Under the pieces are notes generated by a model. That model was not told the origin of the DNA. It worked only from the letters and a program-made list of their open reading frames with translations, and ran no database searches. The position numbers were made by a program, and so were the translations under genes. From Boswellia sacra (taxonomy: Eukaryota; Streptophyta; Magnoliopsida; Sapindales; Burseraceae): DNA of 64,000 nucleotides. The DNA lies in NCBI GenBank assembly GCA_013180625.2, contig SNVD02008150.1:248001-312000 (forward strand), read 5' to 3'. Shown piece by piece: positions 1 to 12,489 of the stretch (within the stretch, counting starts at the first letter, position 1; every line of letters begins with the position of its first letter).

Positions 1-842
1 AATGACATCCTCTGAAGTATTAAATTACAGGGAATATAGTCCATTTAAGAGAAACAGCGTGGACAGAACGTGCAGAAAGGCTGGAGGTTGGGACTAATCA
101 GATGCTGCAAGCAGTTAAATAATCTTCGAATTGAAAATTGTTAGGGATCCTCATAGAAACTTGTCACATGCTGTGATTACTGAAAATATATATTCTTGGC
201 TTACAGGAGCCAATAAAAGTGGTAAAATTGGCCTTGTTTAATAGCTTTAATATTGAAATGTATTTGTGGTCCAACTAGTTTGAATGGATAAATAATCTCG
301 CAACACATTCATCTACATATAATTTTAGTGATTAATGAGTGGCTTCACCTTTTGGCTGCCAAGATGGGCACTTTAATTTGTAAATTCCTTGCAGGTTTGG
401 TAGTACTCATTATGATATTGATAGTTGACATATCGGTGGGCAATGGAGATGGCAATTGTTTACCTACACCAAGCCTCTTGACTTTATTTGGTTGATCTCT
501 TAGTCATAAATGGCAGCCACGAACAAAATCTCATTCTAAAGAAATATTGTATCAAGTATTATCACATTATTTACTACATCTATTTAATAAACGATACATC
601 GACCATTTACTACTTCATTTGATATAAGATTTACAATAAATTTATATGAAAAATACTTTTATTCGTGTTTAATTTACATAATAGACTCATAATCATTAAA
701 ATATATTTTGAAATAAGACTTTTGAAATTCTAAGAGTACATTTCATGCTAGCTTGACAATAACTAATTAATAAACAAGCACCCATGTTGCTTATTAATAA
801 ATTAATATTAGATAAATGAAGAACAAAGTTGATACTAAAATG
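1..842. other. Intergenic AT-rich sequence with a duplicated stretch at its start
   Basis: I see no supportable gene here. The first 170 bases resemble about 32515-32640: both contain a stretch like GAGGTTGG, then CTAATCAGA, GCTGCAA and CAGTT, followed by similar sequence. The shared piece could be the end of a decayed gene, but neither copy gives a convincing reading frame. The remainder is low-complexity AT-rich DNA. Confidence 0.4.
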
Positions 843-3016
843 CACCAGAAGGAATAATTGGAGTAGGTGCACATCAGCAATCAAGTTGTTCAATGTATAA
901 TGCACAGAAGTTTCATATTAAACTTGCTAATTTGTTTTATTAAATGAACATGACTAGTTGTTCACTAGCAAACAAGTTGATCTTTAATTATAGTTTAAAA
1001 TTTAAATTAACGTTTAAGTATGGCAATTTGATATACAGAAAGCATTTGTACATTTAAATAGTAAAGATATATTGACAAAAGAACATGCATATATATGCTC
1101 TTGATGTCAGATTATACATAAGTAGGAAGAAACAACTGTTTATAAATTTATATATTACGGGAAAATAACAAATATGAGTAGTCAGAAAACATAAAATAAT
1201 ATTCGTCAACCTTGAGGTCTTTTATAAGTTATTAATTTAGACAAGTAGTAAATACTAAATTAATATAATGTCCCTTGAAGTAAAAAGGAAATTCAACTTC
1301 ATCCATGAATTTTGGAAACATACATTCTTCCCCCACCATAATTAATTCTCCATTAAAATAGAAAGTTAAGTAAAAGTCAGTACAGACATTGTCATGACAG
1401 GAAATATTTATAATACTCTCAATAAATTATAATATATACAAAAATAATAACATTTTTTTTGACGATATAAATATACAATTGAAAACTTGTGTAACAAATA
1501 AAATAATAAAGAATTATGACCTAATGGAATGAATCATATGTTCGTCACAAATTATACAATTCTTATTGAAAATAAATTCAAACCCATTCCTTTTCAATCC
1601 ACTACCCTTATTCTATCTTTAATTCCCTCTTGCAACGGGCAGACTCTCTCTCTTCTACAAAAAATAAAATTTGTCATCACCATCATTTGATTAATAACAT
1701 CAGCCTCTCTTCTTTTTAAGTTTCTAAAATTTTTCATTCACCAAACTTATACATTTTATCATCATTTAATTCATATTATTTTTAATTTTTTTTTAAAATA
1801 ATCACTAATTTTACCATGATTTAACACATGTTATATATTTTTATTTTCTAAAGTGATTAATTTTTTAACAAAAATATAGCTTTGAATTTTCATATTAATA
1901 CAACATTGGATAAATGTTGGTTTTTGTGATTAATCTTTAAAATATAATTTTTAAAAATTTATTATGCACTAAATATTTTAAAGCTACTAAGACTTAATTA
2001 ACGGTAAGAGCATCCTAATTGATGATTTGTTAAAACTTGTCCTGGAATAATTTCCTTTATTATAAACATTAGCACAAGCATCTTAGTTGGATCTGTTTTG
2101 TTAATGGTTAAAATCATTAATAAATTATAATTGACATCTTTATTAATTATTTTAAACAAACTGGAATCTTAATTTTAAAATTCTCCTGTAAATTTAATAA
2201 CAAAATTCATTAGAGTTTCCATAAATTTTGTGAAGTTTATCTTTCGTCAAACATGACAACTTAAAGGTTTCATTGATACCGACACCCTTATTCATTATTT
2301 TAGAGTTTAAAATACTGTAGCCACTATATAATTAAAAAATGTATAAGAAATTTGAAAAATTATTATAAATAACTTAATATTTAAAACCTTTCGTGAAGAT
2401 AAAAATATAATAACAAATATCTCTTATTATAAGCTTTTAATATAAAAATAATCTTGATACTACTGCATATTATCCTATTATGTAAATAAATTTTAAAATA
2501 TATAAAGTAAAAAAATTAAATGTACTTAGTTTTATTTGAATTTATATAATGACAATAATTGCTTAAGAGTATTTTAATGTTTAAAATAATTTACAAAGTG
2601 TTAGTATTAGTTGATGAACCCTTTAAGAGTTATCGTGTTTATTTAAATAAACTCATCATGGTCAATTTAAAAACCTTTTTAATAAAAACCTATAATAAGT
2701 TTATATAATTAAATACAAGTAATATAATATTTACAAATTTTGTATATAAATTCCTATATATAAATTTATGTTGCATCACTTATTTATTGAAACATTTTCA
2801 TCTCTCTTATTAAATAAATTGACTTTGACTTCTATATTTTTGTTCTCAAATCATATTAATTTGTATATAAGTGACGGTGAACACAAAATAAAAGCAGAGA
2901 GGGAGTTCACTGAACCACTTCGTTAGCTGAGCTCTCATAACTTCTGCGTTCTTCACCTTTAAACGAAATCGGACACAGCCTTAATTTCCTATCTATCTCT
3001 TCACCTTTAAAAGGCA
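843..3016 (+). repeat. Upstream block of NHL copy 1, duplicated three more times
   Basis: This non-coding block is recognisably repeated before every NHL-like copy: about 13640-15620 (copy 2), 17830-18960 (the N-terminal remnant) and 22160-23838 (the truncated copy). Landmarks shared by the copies include AGAAAGCA near the start, the stretch around 1204-1330 with CTTCCCC, and the run TGGATCTGTTTTGTTA near 2091. Part of the block close to the gene must be promoter. Indels and point differences are plentiful, so the duplications are not recent. Confidence 0.75.
2864..2870 (+). promoter_or_regulatory. Probable TATA box of NHL copy 1
   Basis: TATATAA lies about 150 bases before the ATG at 3017 and is followed by a leader containing GTGAACACAAAAT, which is nearly identical in copy 2 (around 15558). 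Copy 2 has TATACAA in the matching place (about 15485) plus roughly 60 extra bases between it and the leader. Confidence 0.5.
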
Positions 3017-3829
3017 ATGTTATATCCATCCCTTCACGTAGCCGCGCTTTTTATTTATTATCTCTTCAGGTCTCGTAATAGTGATTGTGATTGTGGATGC
3101 GGACAAAATTGCGACCAAAATTGCGGCAATCCCAACAACGGTGGAAGATTTTGCAAAGGCTGCTCGGACTCTGACGAATCTGAAAAAGTTACCCCTGGTA
3201 CACCTTCTACAGGTGGAACGGAAACTCCTGAAGAAAATGGTACTAAGCCTGTAGTGCTCAAAAACAATCGCAACAAAATAATTGCTGCCACTGCTGTCAC
3301 CGTCTCTATCACAGGCTGCATCAGCGCCCCCCTCATTGCCCTGGCTTTCTTCGTGCCTCCCATGCCTAATTTTGCCCTCCCAGGAATCACAGTTAACTCA
3401 TTTGACATCTCTACTCCAAATGTGATCAAAGCCAACTTTCAGGTCCGCATTTCTTCACGTAACTCTAATAGTCTGTTCAGGTTTTATTTTGACAGGCTCA
3501 GAATTTACGCCACTTACCGTGGCCAGCAAATCACCTTCTCTACGCCTCTTCCTTCGAATCCCGAAGGTCACAATCAAACTGCTGACGCTTGGATAGCTAA
3601 TGTTTGTGGCGCGCCGGTGACTTTAGAGCCGAACAACGCTATTGCATTGACTCAGGAGCAAGTAACTGGGTCTGTTAAAGTGACGATCAGGATTGTTGGA
3701 CGGGTGAGATGGAAATTTTGGTTTTTTCCATTCGTCAAGCGTAGATTCTCCGTCAAGTGCTCGGCGTCTATCCCTATTGGATCCCAGCAAACACAGATTA
3801 CGGTGCGGAAGTGCAGCGTCAAACTGTGA
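3017..3829 (+). CDS. NDR1/HIN1-like (LEA_2) membrane protein, copy 1
   Basis: This is a single-exon gene of 270 residues. After a short hydrophobic start (2-16) comes a Cys-rich patch (23-49, with DCDCGCGQNC), then a Thr/Pro/Glu-rich linker (50-80). A likely membrane helix spans about 88-113, followed by FFVPPMPNF. The C-terminal ~155 residues resemble the LEA_2 domain of NDR1/HIN1-like proteins (ITVNSFDIS, NFQVRISSRN, LEPNNAIALT, final KCSVKL). Known NHL proteins are plasma-membrane proteins often tied to defence; the role here is inferred from family only. The start is fixed by the aligned ATG of copy 2 at 15645. The frame has no defects. Antisense frames over it are shadows. Confidence 0.8.
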   Translation: MLYPSLHVAALFIYYLFRSRNSDCDCGCGQNCDQNCGNPNNGGRFCKGCSDSDESEKVTPGTPSTGGTETPEENGTKPVVLKNNRNKIIAATAVTVSITGCISAPLIALAFFVPPMPNFALPGITVNSFDISTPNVIKANFQVRISSRNSNSLFRFYFDRLRIYATYRGQQITFSTPLPSNPEGHNQTADAWIANVCGAPVTLEPNNAIALTQEQVTGSVKVTIRIVGRVRWKFWFFPFVKRRFSVKCSASIPIGSQQTQITVRKCSVKL

Positions 3830-5147
3830 CAAAGACCGGAGAACCAAGGGAGATCAACGTGGTTCATGGCTGTTAAACTGCCGTAATATAATCTTAATCA
3901 AAATAAACCATAGCCAAAGCATGTAATATAAGTAACTTTGATGCATATAATATATAAAGAGTTGAATTATTGTAATTTTGCTATATATGAAATAAAACGG
4001 AGAAAATGAAAGGGGAAAGATAGGAAGATTACAATCCGGGACAACCTGTATTTAAAACACAAAAAAAAAAGGAGAGAGATTTGACTGTTAATATGTTATA
4101 ATCAAGTCATATACAAGAGAATTAATATAATCAAAGAAAACACCTTGGGCAACCAAAGGAATTTAAGCCTTTGCTGGTATGTTCTATATATAATGTTTAT
4201 GTAAAAAAAATATGGTGGTTTTTATTTCTAGAAGTTTTTTTCGAAAATGTAAATTTTTCAATATAATATCTTAATTCAATATCAACTATATATCATTTTT
4301 TAAATTAAAAAAATTAAAATCAATCATGTATTCATTACTAAATATTTTTCAAAAAATATAAAATATAAAAACAAATGCACCTAATTATAGTTAAGTTTTT
4401 TTTTTTCTTTTAACTAAAGAATATAGATAACCAAAACTCTCTCTGTCTACCAGTACTACTCGAATTGTCAATAATATATCAAAACACGAATGTCATGGCA
4501 ATAAACTATTCAAATTGAAGCCATTTCCTTTGTTCTTGGCATTTAGCCCATTTTTCCAAAAGTTTCTTTGTGGAAAATAGAAAAATTATACGCTAATCTT
4601 AATCGTATATTGCTGATATCTCATTATAATAATCCCTGTGACTTTAATTTCAGTAAAATTACAACTCGAATAACTTTAGGTAAAGTGCCATCATGGCTAG
4701 CCTATGAAGGACCATGAACATTTGATGCTAGCCTGTGCAAGACTATGACATTTGATTGCGACTCTTAAACCTTTAGCTTATAAAGTGCCATCATCGCCAT
4801 TTGAATATGCTAGCTAGCATGCTAACAACTAGTCAATAAAGCACGAACCATGTCACATATTAATAAATTCTGGTTAGTTAGTTGCAGATAAAGTCGCCAT
4901 GTACATAATCAAGTAATATTATATATAAAATTATTTAATCAAATCAATTATATATGATCTGAATTAGTAAATATCATTAAAGTGAAGAAAATGATAAGAA
5001 GTTAAAAAAATTATAAGGCGGGATGTTATAACTATTTATGTAATAAAGATAATTCATATCAAATTGTATAAAATTAATTAGTTTATGAATTGATGGTTAT
5101 TGGCACCGTTAAGTAAGTTTTACAAATGCATAACATTAATAAAATGC

Positions 5148-5208
<61 letters not shown>

Positions 5209-6217
5209 AACCTAAACCTTACTGATATGAGGTCAAGTCAAGTTGAGATATATATTTAAGTCGCCACTTGACCTTTTTATTAAAAAAAATTAAAACCTAA
5301 TGATGTGTACACAACTCAGGTCAAGTTTAAATATGTATTTAAGTCGCCACTAAAAGTCGTGAGCTTTTTTATTTCTTTCAGTAGCTTAAATAATTGTAAA
5401 TTAGTTCTTCAACCGACAATTATAAAGGCCATTGACAATGGAAGACTTCAATTCTTGATTCACCTATCACTTGTCTGTTGTAAATTAAGTATGGAAACTG
5501 TTTGTATTCTGGAATATAAGGAACAATATAGCGAATACAGGCTTAGGCTGGTGGTGGGAACGTGAGAGGGAGGCAATTATAGGGAAAAGAAATGGGCGAG
5601 AGAGAATACTAAAATGTGAATCTACTTACCTGTTCGAGGTTGAGTGAAAATGTTTGAAAAGGTAGAAAGTTATCCGTATATTGTGAACAAATATAGAGGA
5701 TATAGATGGTGCATAATTATCTTATTTTTTAAATTACAGAAATCTTAACCCAACGCTTATTGCCATAGAAAAAATGAAGGGTATGAAAATTATTGTAGTC
5801 TATAAGATAAAAATTGACTGAAGAAAAAAACAAAAAAAATAAGAAAAGTTACATCTTTCATAGGATTTTATTAGGAAAACTGTCACATCAAGTTAAAGAG
5901 TTTGGGTTGTATCAATATTATAGGTATAACATTACTGAATTAATAATAATAAAGATTAAAGTATTGTTATATTTAAAATATAAAATAAAGAATAATTTAG
6001 AAATTAGTAGGATTTAATACAAAAATTAGGGAATTAAAATATATAATGTAGTGAATTTAGAAGTGAGGGTTGAATAGTTAAAAACTATGGCTTAATCAGT
6101 AAACATTGTCGAGGATACCAGCGACGACTTTGAAGATGCCTTCACAAAATGTGGTAAAATGAACATTGAAGCTAAAATACATCTACCACTAACATCTTTT
6201 TGTGAGGGGGATTTCCC
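3830..6217. other. Intergenic sequence after NHL copy 1
   Basis: No gene is visible. The segment 4680-5140 (starting around TAAAGTGCCATCAT) is repeated at 17440-17830 downstream of NHL copy 2, so it belongs to the same duplicated unit. Two short near-copies of TAAGTCGCCACT occur at about 5258 and 5339, marking a local duplication. The rest is AT-rich. Confidence 0.5.
5153..5202. repeat. (AT)n microsatellite
   Basis: An uninterrupted AT dinucleotide run of about 50 bases between ATAATATAT and ATTAAAACC. Confidence 0.95.
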
Positions 6218-6337
6218 CGCAGCCGTTGAACGTTTATTGGGCTACAGTGGACCAATGGGTAGCAGCCAACTAAGCCACAACTTAATTGGCTGCCCCCCAT
6301 TGGGCTACTGCAGCACACTGCACTGTGCAGCGGCTGC
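6218..6337. repeat. GC-rich imperfect foldback (hairpin) in AT-rich surroundings
   Basis: Two 23-base arms, 6252-6274 and 6281-6303, are complementary at 20 of 23 positions around a 6-base loop. Complementarity resumes further out, where GCAGCCG at about 6219 faces CGGCTGC at about 6331. The composition differs sharply from the flanks. It may be the core of a foldback MITE; no target duplication was identified. Confidence 0.55.
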
Positions 6338-6939
6338 AAGGCAGATTTATTTTTTCTTTTTGAACATGAGCATTCAAGAAGCTATCACACTACAGAGCTA
6401 AGTATCATCTAATTCAAATAATCGGAAATTTTCTCACTCAAAAAAGAGACTAGAGTCTAAGAAACTTCCAACATCAATAAAATTGCAAAATCGAGCAATT
6501 AGCAACACTTAACAACGGAAAAGAAGAAAAGTTGACACATTAATATTAAAAACACGACAAGCTTAAATCTTATATAAATTAATGAGTTGTGTGAGACTTC
6601 GGATTTGCTGGTTTTGAGCCTGGACCAACTTATGAGTCCGACATGGAGATTGACCTGTGCAATCCTTGATTTGAGTGGCTTTAAGCACAGGAGTGGATTG
6701 GATAATGAGTACTTCAAAACAATTTTTGCGGTAGTTGATTTAATGAATTTTATAATACATTAGATATATGGTTTTTAAGACTACCCTTAATTTTTTTTCT
6801 TTTTTATCTCGAAAGTCTTGGCCATCTAAGAAAAAAAATTTAAAAAAAAAGAAATTCCTCTACTAAAACATGCTATACTAATTGATGAATAATTGTCATC
6901 ATAGTCACAATGAATTGGTTCAAGTAGCAAGGATGACCC

Positions 6940-7105
6940 AGGAAAGAGTTGGTAAGGCCACGATGAATTCTTGAGCTCGGCTCTTCACAATGGCCTTTTT
7001 TCATGCAGTAAGTGAGAGACCGTAATAGTAGATTGTGGTCGCACTAGTCTCCCTCAAGAATTAATTGTGATGCACGTAAGCTAGTTGAATACCTTGATTA
7101 AAAAA
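6940..7105 (+). mobile_element. Degenerate SINE copy
   Basis: This stretch matches the SINE at 28302-28488 read on its minus strand. Shared landmarks in order are AGAGTTGGTAAGGCC, TGTGGTCGCACTAGTCTCCC and GCACGTAAGCTAG, and it ends in an A-rich tract (about 7100). It carries many substitutions and is older than the copy at 28.3 kb. Confidence 0.55.
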
Positions 7106-7413
7106 AAGAAGGGTTGGCAAAATTTCGTAGAAAGATTAAAAAATTGGCATATGTTGGCTAGACTTTCCACAAAAAATACTTTATCATCTTGATTGGCTCT
7201 TGTGGACGGTGGTGTTTCGAAGGAAAAGGTTAAAATTGAAGAGGTAGTTGCAAGTATAAAGTAATGAGAGTAACATTATCTTAAAATCGATTAGCTACTA
7301 ATTCCCAGCCAAGAGAAATTGAAACAAGGACCCTAAATTGTGCGGTAGTAACATGGAAAGAAAGTAGGTAATAAAAAGATTTGAACATAATTTCCAAAAA
7401 AAACAGTATAATC

Positions 7414-7438
7414 TTAATAATAATAATAATAATAATAA
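7414..7438. repeat. (TAA)n microsatellite
   Basis: About eight TAA units in a row. Confidence 0.9.
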
Positions 7439-7919
7439 ACATGTGATAAGATATTCTACTCTTTAGTGATAAAATTTATAGAATATTTATATTTAATTCT
7501 GTTACATAGTGAAGGAAAATACTGCATGCAATTTATAGACCTTAGGTCGTAAGTGAAACAACATGGCACTTTTCAATAATTTATTTTTAATTAAGATCTC
7601 GATTCCATAATACAAATCATTAGACCATCTAAAATATTATGAGCTTTTATTGTAAAAATAATTTAAACACAATAAAATAATTATTTCAACACAATTTTTT
7701 AGACAATTTAGTGATTTTTATTGTAAAAGCAAATAGCTTTTAAGATTATCCTTTATTTATATTTTCTGTTCTTCCCTAAAAAAGCAACGGCATCTCATGA
7801 AAAAAATAATAAAGAAACAACTAAATTCCTACTAAAACTAATACAAAAATTCAACTATCAAATGTCATTGGTTTCTTAAGCAGCACATGTATATACACGA
7901 AATGTATTATCTAACATGC

Positions 7920-8400
7920 TACTCATTATTAAGTTTGGATTTAGAACCTGTGTTAAAAGTTAAATGATCATTGACTATCTTTTTCTGTCAATTTCAGCTT
8001 ATTTGTCTATTTACTCTTTTTCAGTGACTTGACAGTCTGCACTATTATTCACATATCTCTATTTTCTCCATCATGGGACCAGAGAAGACAACTAGTGCTT
8101 CCCGTCGCTCTAAACTTCAACCAATTGATGGATGACTTTATCAAAATGAGTAGACGAAGCGAAATTTCTGAACAATATGGAAGTCGTTTGCTTATGTGTT
8201 TTATGTATATTTGTTTTAACATCTTCACATCCACAATGGGTGTACGGTGACTTGACCAATTGATCTACATCGTTAATTTTATTTGCCTAATTGACGGAAG
8301 AGATAAGCTCAATTTCTTGTTGTAATATGAACCCATGCGTCTTGATTAAATGATCAATTCATCATTATCTTCCACTTACTATTTTGCTTTCACCCTAAAC
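7920..8400. repeat. Dispersed non-coding repeat, copy 1 of 3
   Basis: It is similar to 11930-12480 and more weakly to about 8830-9320. Shared landmarks are TCCATCATGGGACCA or its variants, CTCTAAACTTCAACC, TGACTTGACCA and TAATATGGACCCAT. Short open frames across it are not conserved between copies, so I treat it as non-coding or long dead. Its origin is not recognised. Confidence 0.5.
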
Positions 8401-8829
8401 TTATATCAAATAGTTCAAGACTATTTTTGCGTCTCCTATTCCAGCTTAGCTTCACTTGAAAGGTCAATTCACACGTGCAATTATTGATGCATATAGAGAA
8501 ATCCAACATAGACAAAGCCAAACCATTATTATTCCTGTTTCGCTTTAAGGTCAATTCACGCCTTCAATTATTGATGCGTGTAGAGCAATGTTGATGCACT
8601 CTCCTGAACGCGAATGAAAGGTAACCTTATAAAATTGAAGTTTTGATCGTTACAATTACCAGATAATATAACTATAGATGATGTAACTATAGGATTATAT
8701 CATTTATGTTTCGAATTTCAAATTAGAATTGATAAATAATTGCAAAGAGAATTATATAATGATATTTAAATTAATATGAAATAAATTTAATTTAAGAAAA
8801 ATTTCAGAAGTGTAATATTACTTTAAAAT

Positions 8830-9320
8830 ATCTTCACAAAGCCACCACTTGATCACCTGTTTAATGTCAAGTCTCAATCTGTCCATGTGCTGCTGCGGTA
8901 ATATGGACCCATCTTGATTATGTCAGCCCGTCACTATAATTCATCACCATCTTCCACCGTCCATGTAGCTTTTCCTCTCAAAATCTTATCTAATTCAAAG
9001 CCTTTTGCCTACATCTTTAACTCGACCTGGATTATGGTGGTACGAGGTGCATGCATTTTCTCCTCGTTTTAAAAGCTTCCAAAAAAAATTTGGCTTTTCC
9101 CACTGTACGATGGCCCACTATACATAAATTATTGGCGGAGACTTATCATGAAAAACATGAGTTGATGAAATTTCTCGGAAGGAGAAGCGATATCAATGTG
9201 GAAGTCATTTTTCTTACGTGTGTTTTGTGTGCATTTGTTTAAAATCTCCCCACTCACAATGGGAACATCATGACATGACTTGACCAGCTGATTTTATTTT
9301 CCTTCATGGTTGATTTTATT
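8830..9320. repeat. Dispersed non-coding repeat, copy 2 of 3 (divergent)
   Basis: It shares GTAATATGGACCCATCTTGA with the copies near 8320 and 12400. Around 9170-9310 it shares GAAGTC, ACAATGGGAACAT and TTGACCA. The order of the pieces differs from copy 1, so rearrangement has occurred. Confidence 0.4.
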
Positions 9321-10877
9321 TTATTTTATTATGTCCACCTTGACTCTATCAATCCCTCGATTTATTTCGCTCCCGATTGTGCGCTTCCTCTGCACTCACT
9401 AAATAATTCGAAGACCGTTGTGTCATCTCCGAAAGCTTTCCTATATATCTCAATAAATACTATTATAAGCATTCAACTTAATCGTAATGCTTATGACTTC
9501 AGCTCCCTTATCCCATGCTTTTAATAAAAATTTGTGGTTTAACTTAACATCACAGAATGAAGACCGAAGAATAAATTAATGTTTCATCGTTTATTTTCAC
9601 GAAACTGTCAAATCAATAATATATGATAACTACCTGCCAGGTAATTAAATGTTGTTTCGTTTGTTGGTTTGTTTGTTTCTTAAATGTTCCCTTGGCATCT
9701 GCAGGATTATTTCATTATAAATAATTGAAACGTGGACTTTAATTGCGTGCTAATGACGTGGAATTAATGGAAATAATTAATAAAACTGTCGTGTTATTGA
9801 CATATCAGTTCAGTTGCGTTGGGTGTTAGAAGATTCAATTTTAATATGAAAAGCAATACATAATCTTATAATTGTATGCTTTTGTTCTCAATATCATTTG
9901 AATGCATCACTTGAATAATTAATTTAACGTAATTTTTGAGGTGATTTAATGATTTTTATAATAAAAATAAAAGTTTCTAATAATAACCTTTATTTATATT
10001 TCCATTTATATAAACTAAAAAGCCTATAGGCATCCCCAAAAAAGAAAAAAAGACCAAAAAAAATTCCTGCTGAAGTTATCACAAAAATTCAACTATTATC
10101 AGGTTCTTTAGCAGCATACTCTTCATATATTATACTCTTCCAAGTTATATTAGACTTCCTAAATTATACTCTTCATATAAGCGTTTCAAATAATCTTTTC
10201 TCCTTTTTCTAATTATTAAAATAATAATTTCCTACTTCATCAGTCCCTCTTACACATTAGATTTTGTAAGAATTACCTCAATATATTTTGTCCCTTTTTT
10301 TAATTAATATTTATTATTGTTTAATATTTAATGTGTCTCTCTTAACTAGGTGTATTTTCTTCAATTAATAAAATCCCTTCTACCATTGAGGTTTACCAAA
10401 TTTTCTTAAAAAATTATTCAACCCACCCAAAAAAAAAAAGGATGTGCCCCTGCTTTAATATAACACCAGACACAAGCATTCATTTGATCAATCTTTCAAT
10501 CATGGTCCTTCTCTCCTGTTTGTCTCTCTTCCCTTCAATTTGGCCAAGGCATATGGCAATTTAGCAGCCGTACGTTTTGGGGGCCTCTGAGAAACTGAAA
10601 TTAGGCTGAGGGACATTTTCGACGTGGATGAGGGGCGTCACGGAATTTCTCCTGGCCCTGGCCAGGAGGCATTTGCTCTCTTCTCTTGCTCTACTCAACG
10701 TTTTGTGAGCTCTGTTCTCTTTCTGGGTTGGGTTTATTGTACGGCCCATTAATTAGTGGCCCATTAATTAGTGGCCCATTCTTTAATTTTAGTAGATGTA
10801 GCCCAGATGACCCTAACTGTGGCCCATGTAGTAATCAACTGTTTTGACTGCCCGTCATGGGTGGCATTGAATTTAGA
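9321..10877. other. Intergenic sequence without recognisable genes
   Basis: AT-rich DNA with short unsupported frames. A slightly more GC-rich stretch (10540-10760) contains a direct duplication of TTAATTAGTGGCCCAT at about 10748-10780. I recognise nothing else. Confidence 0.4.
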
Positions 10878-11931
10878 GAAAATTGAAAAAATGTACACAA
10901 TTAGGAACCCAAGATAAAATTTGAACGCATCTTGAAAAATTTTCATATCATAGACACTTTCTTGACAAAAAGACTCAAATACTCTTTGAAATTCAATTTA
11001 TTCCTAAGCTCTTTATTTCCCTATTTCCTTCACTTACCTCTTCCTATTTCCATAACCGTGTCCTATTTTTATAACCGTCTGTTGTTGTCTAGCTTTTTAT
11101 ACCCCTTGACATCGTAAAAAACGTAGTCCGAAACGCAGCAAGAGGGAAGAGAAACTTATTTTGTGTTTGAGAATTTGGGGTAGATTTTAGGGATTTTGAA
11201 TTTGAGGATTTGAGTTTGGGTTTGTATTTTATATTTTCTGTGTTTGTGGGGCTAAATGAAGTGTTATTTAGTTTATTTTTTGTTTTGATGTGTGTAAAAA
11301 TGGTGAAAATCGACACATTTTGTCGTGATGAAGAAGACACTCAATGTGTCGAGTCCTGTCAGATGCTTCAACCGATACTCGATATCATCGTCAGTGTTCA
11401 CTCGACACTCGACATAACGTGTCGAGTTTTGTGGGATGCACAGATCGACACTTGATATAACGTGTCGAGTTTTGTCGGATGCAGGGACCGATACTCGACA
11501 TAATGTATCCAATAAGACTCGACATGTTATGTCTAATGTTGAGTGAACATCGACGATGATGTCGAGTGTCGGTTGAAACATCCGATATGACTCGACATGT
11601 TGAGTGTCCTCTTCGTCACGACGAAATGCATTTTTTTTTTTTAAGTTTCAAAAGATATTTTAGTCATTTAGAGAGAGAATAACGAAAGTTTTTCTTATCT
11701 TGTTGCTCAGCTTCAGTTGTTGAAGATTGTTTCGGAAAGTGATGTGTATGAAGGAGTGATTGGTTTCTTTGTTTCCTTTACTTCTTTTTTTTTTTCTAAA
11801 TTCAATTACATAAATAAAGGTAAAGGTAATTGAGTCTTTTTGTCAAGAAATTGTTTATGGCATGAAAATTTTTCAGGATGCGTCTAATTTTATCAAAGGT
11901 CCCTAATTATGTCTATTTTTTTAATTTTTTC
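10878..11931. mobile_element. Non-autonomous Mutator-like element with internal palindrome
   Basis: The ends are inverted copies of each other: the left end reads GAAAATTGAAAAAATG with TTTTCATATCATAGACAC further in, and the right end is its reverse complement with substitutions. They resemble the terminal repeats of the large MULE at 49152-61983. No transposase is present. The interior (about 11310-11635) is a long imperfect inverted repeat rich in GTCGAG/CTCGAC, like the arrays in the large MULE. The nine bases outside each end do not match, so a target duplication could not be shown. The right flank continues the dispersed repeat seen at 7920. Confidence 0.65.
11310..11635. repeat. Imperfect palindrome of TCGAG/CTCGA motifs
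   Basis: Reading inward from both ends gives the same order of words: GTCGTGA, GAAGA or GAGGA, GACACTCAA, TGTCGAGTC, GATG, TTCAACCGA, ACTCGA, ATCATCGTC and GTTCACTC. The arms are about 130-150 bases each. A transcript could fold into a long hairpin. Confidence 0.7.
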
Positions 11932-12480
11932 AAAGGTGAATGGTCATCGACTATCCTTTCCTTTCAAGTTCGTCTTTTTATTTGCTTATTCTTTTACAAT
12001 GGCTTGGCAGTCTACGCTATTATTCACATTGCGCCATTTTCTCCACCATGGGACCATAAAAGACGGGTAGTGCTTCTTTAACGCTCTAAACTTCAACCAC
12101 AGATAAATTTAATTTTTCTATTGCTGGAAAGCGCCTTTATTTGCTTTGAACGGAGTCACCTTCTGTTAAAGTGACATATCTCTTTTACTTTTTCTTATAC
12201 TTCTATTCTCTAATTGATTAATTTCATGAAATTGACGTAGATGAAACGAAATTTCCAATTAATATGGAAGTCTCTTATGTCCTCTATATATATTTGTTTT
12301 AACATGTTCACATCAACAATGGGAACATGATGACTTGACCAATTGACCTAAATCGTTAATTTTATTTTCCTTGATGGAAAAATAAGCATCTCTTGCTGTA
12401 ATATGGACCCATCTTAACAAAATGTTAATCAATTCATCATGATCTTTCACTTACTATTTTGATTTTCCTCTAACTCTTTT
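11932..12480. repeat. Dispersed non-coding repeat, copy 3 of 3
   Basis: It is closely similar to 7950-8400 (CCACCATGGGACCA, TCTAAACTTCAACC, TGACTTGACCAATTGA). It directly abuts the right end of the non-autonomous MULE, which therefore inserted next to or into this repeat. Confidence 0.5.
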
Positions 12481-12489
12481 ATTTTTGTT

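Noticed and set aside
11089..11581. Open frames over the non-autonomous MULE interior (81-102 codons)
   Set aside because: They arise from the TCGAG/CTCGA palindrome, overlap each other on both strands and show no domain.
10878..11931. A 9-bp target duplication for the non-autonomous MULE
   Set aside because: GAATTTAGA on the left and AAAGGTGAA on the right do not match under any nearby boundary I tried, so none is claimed.
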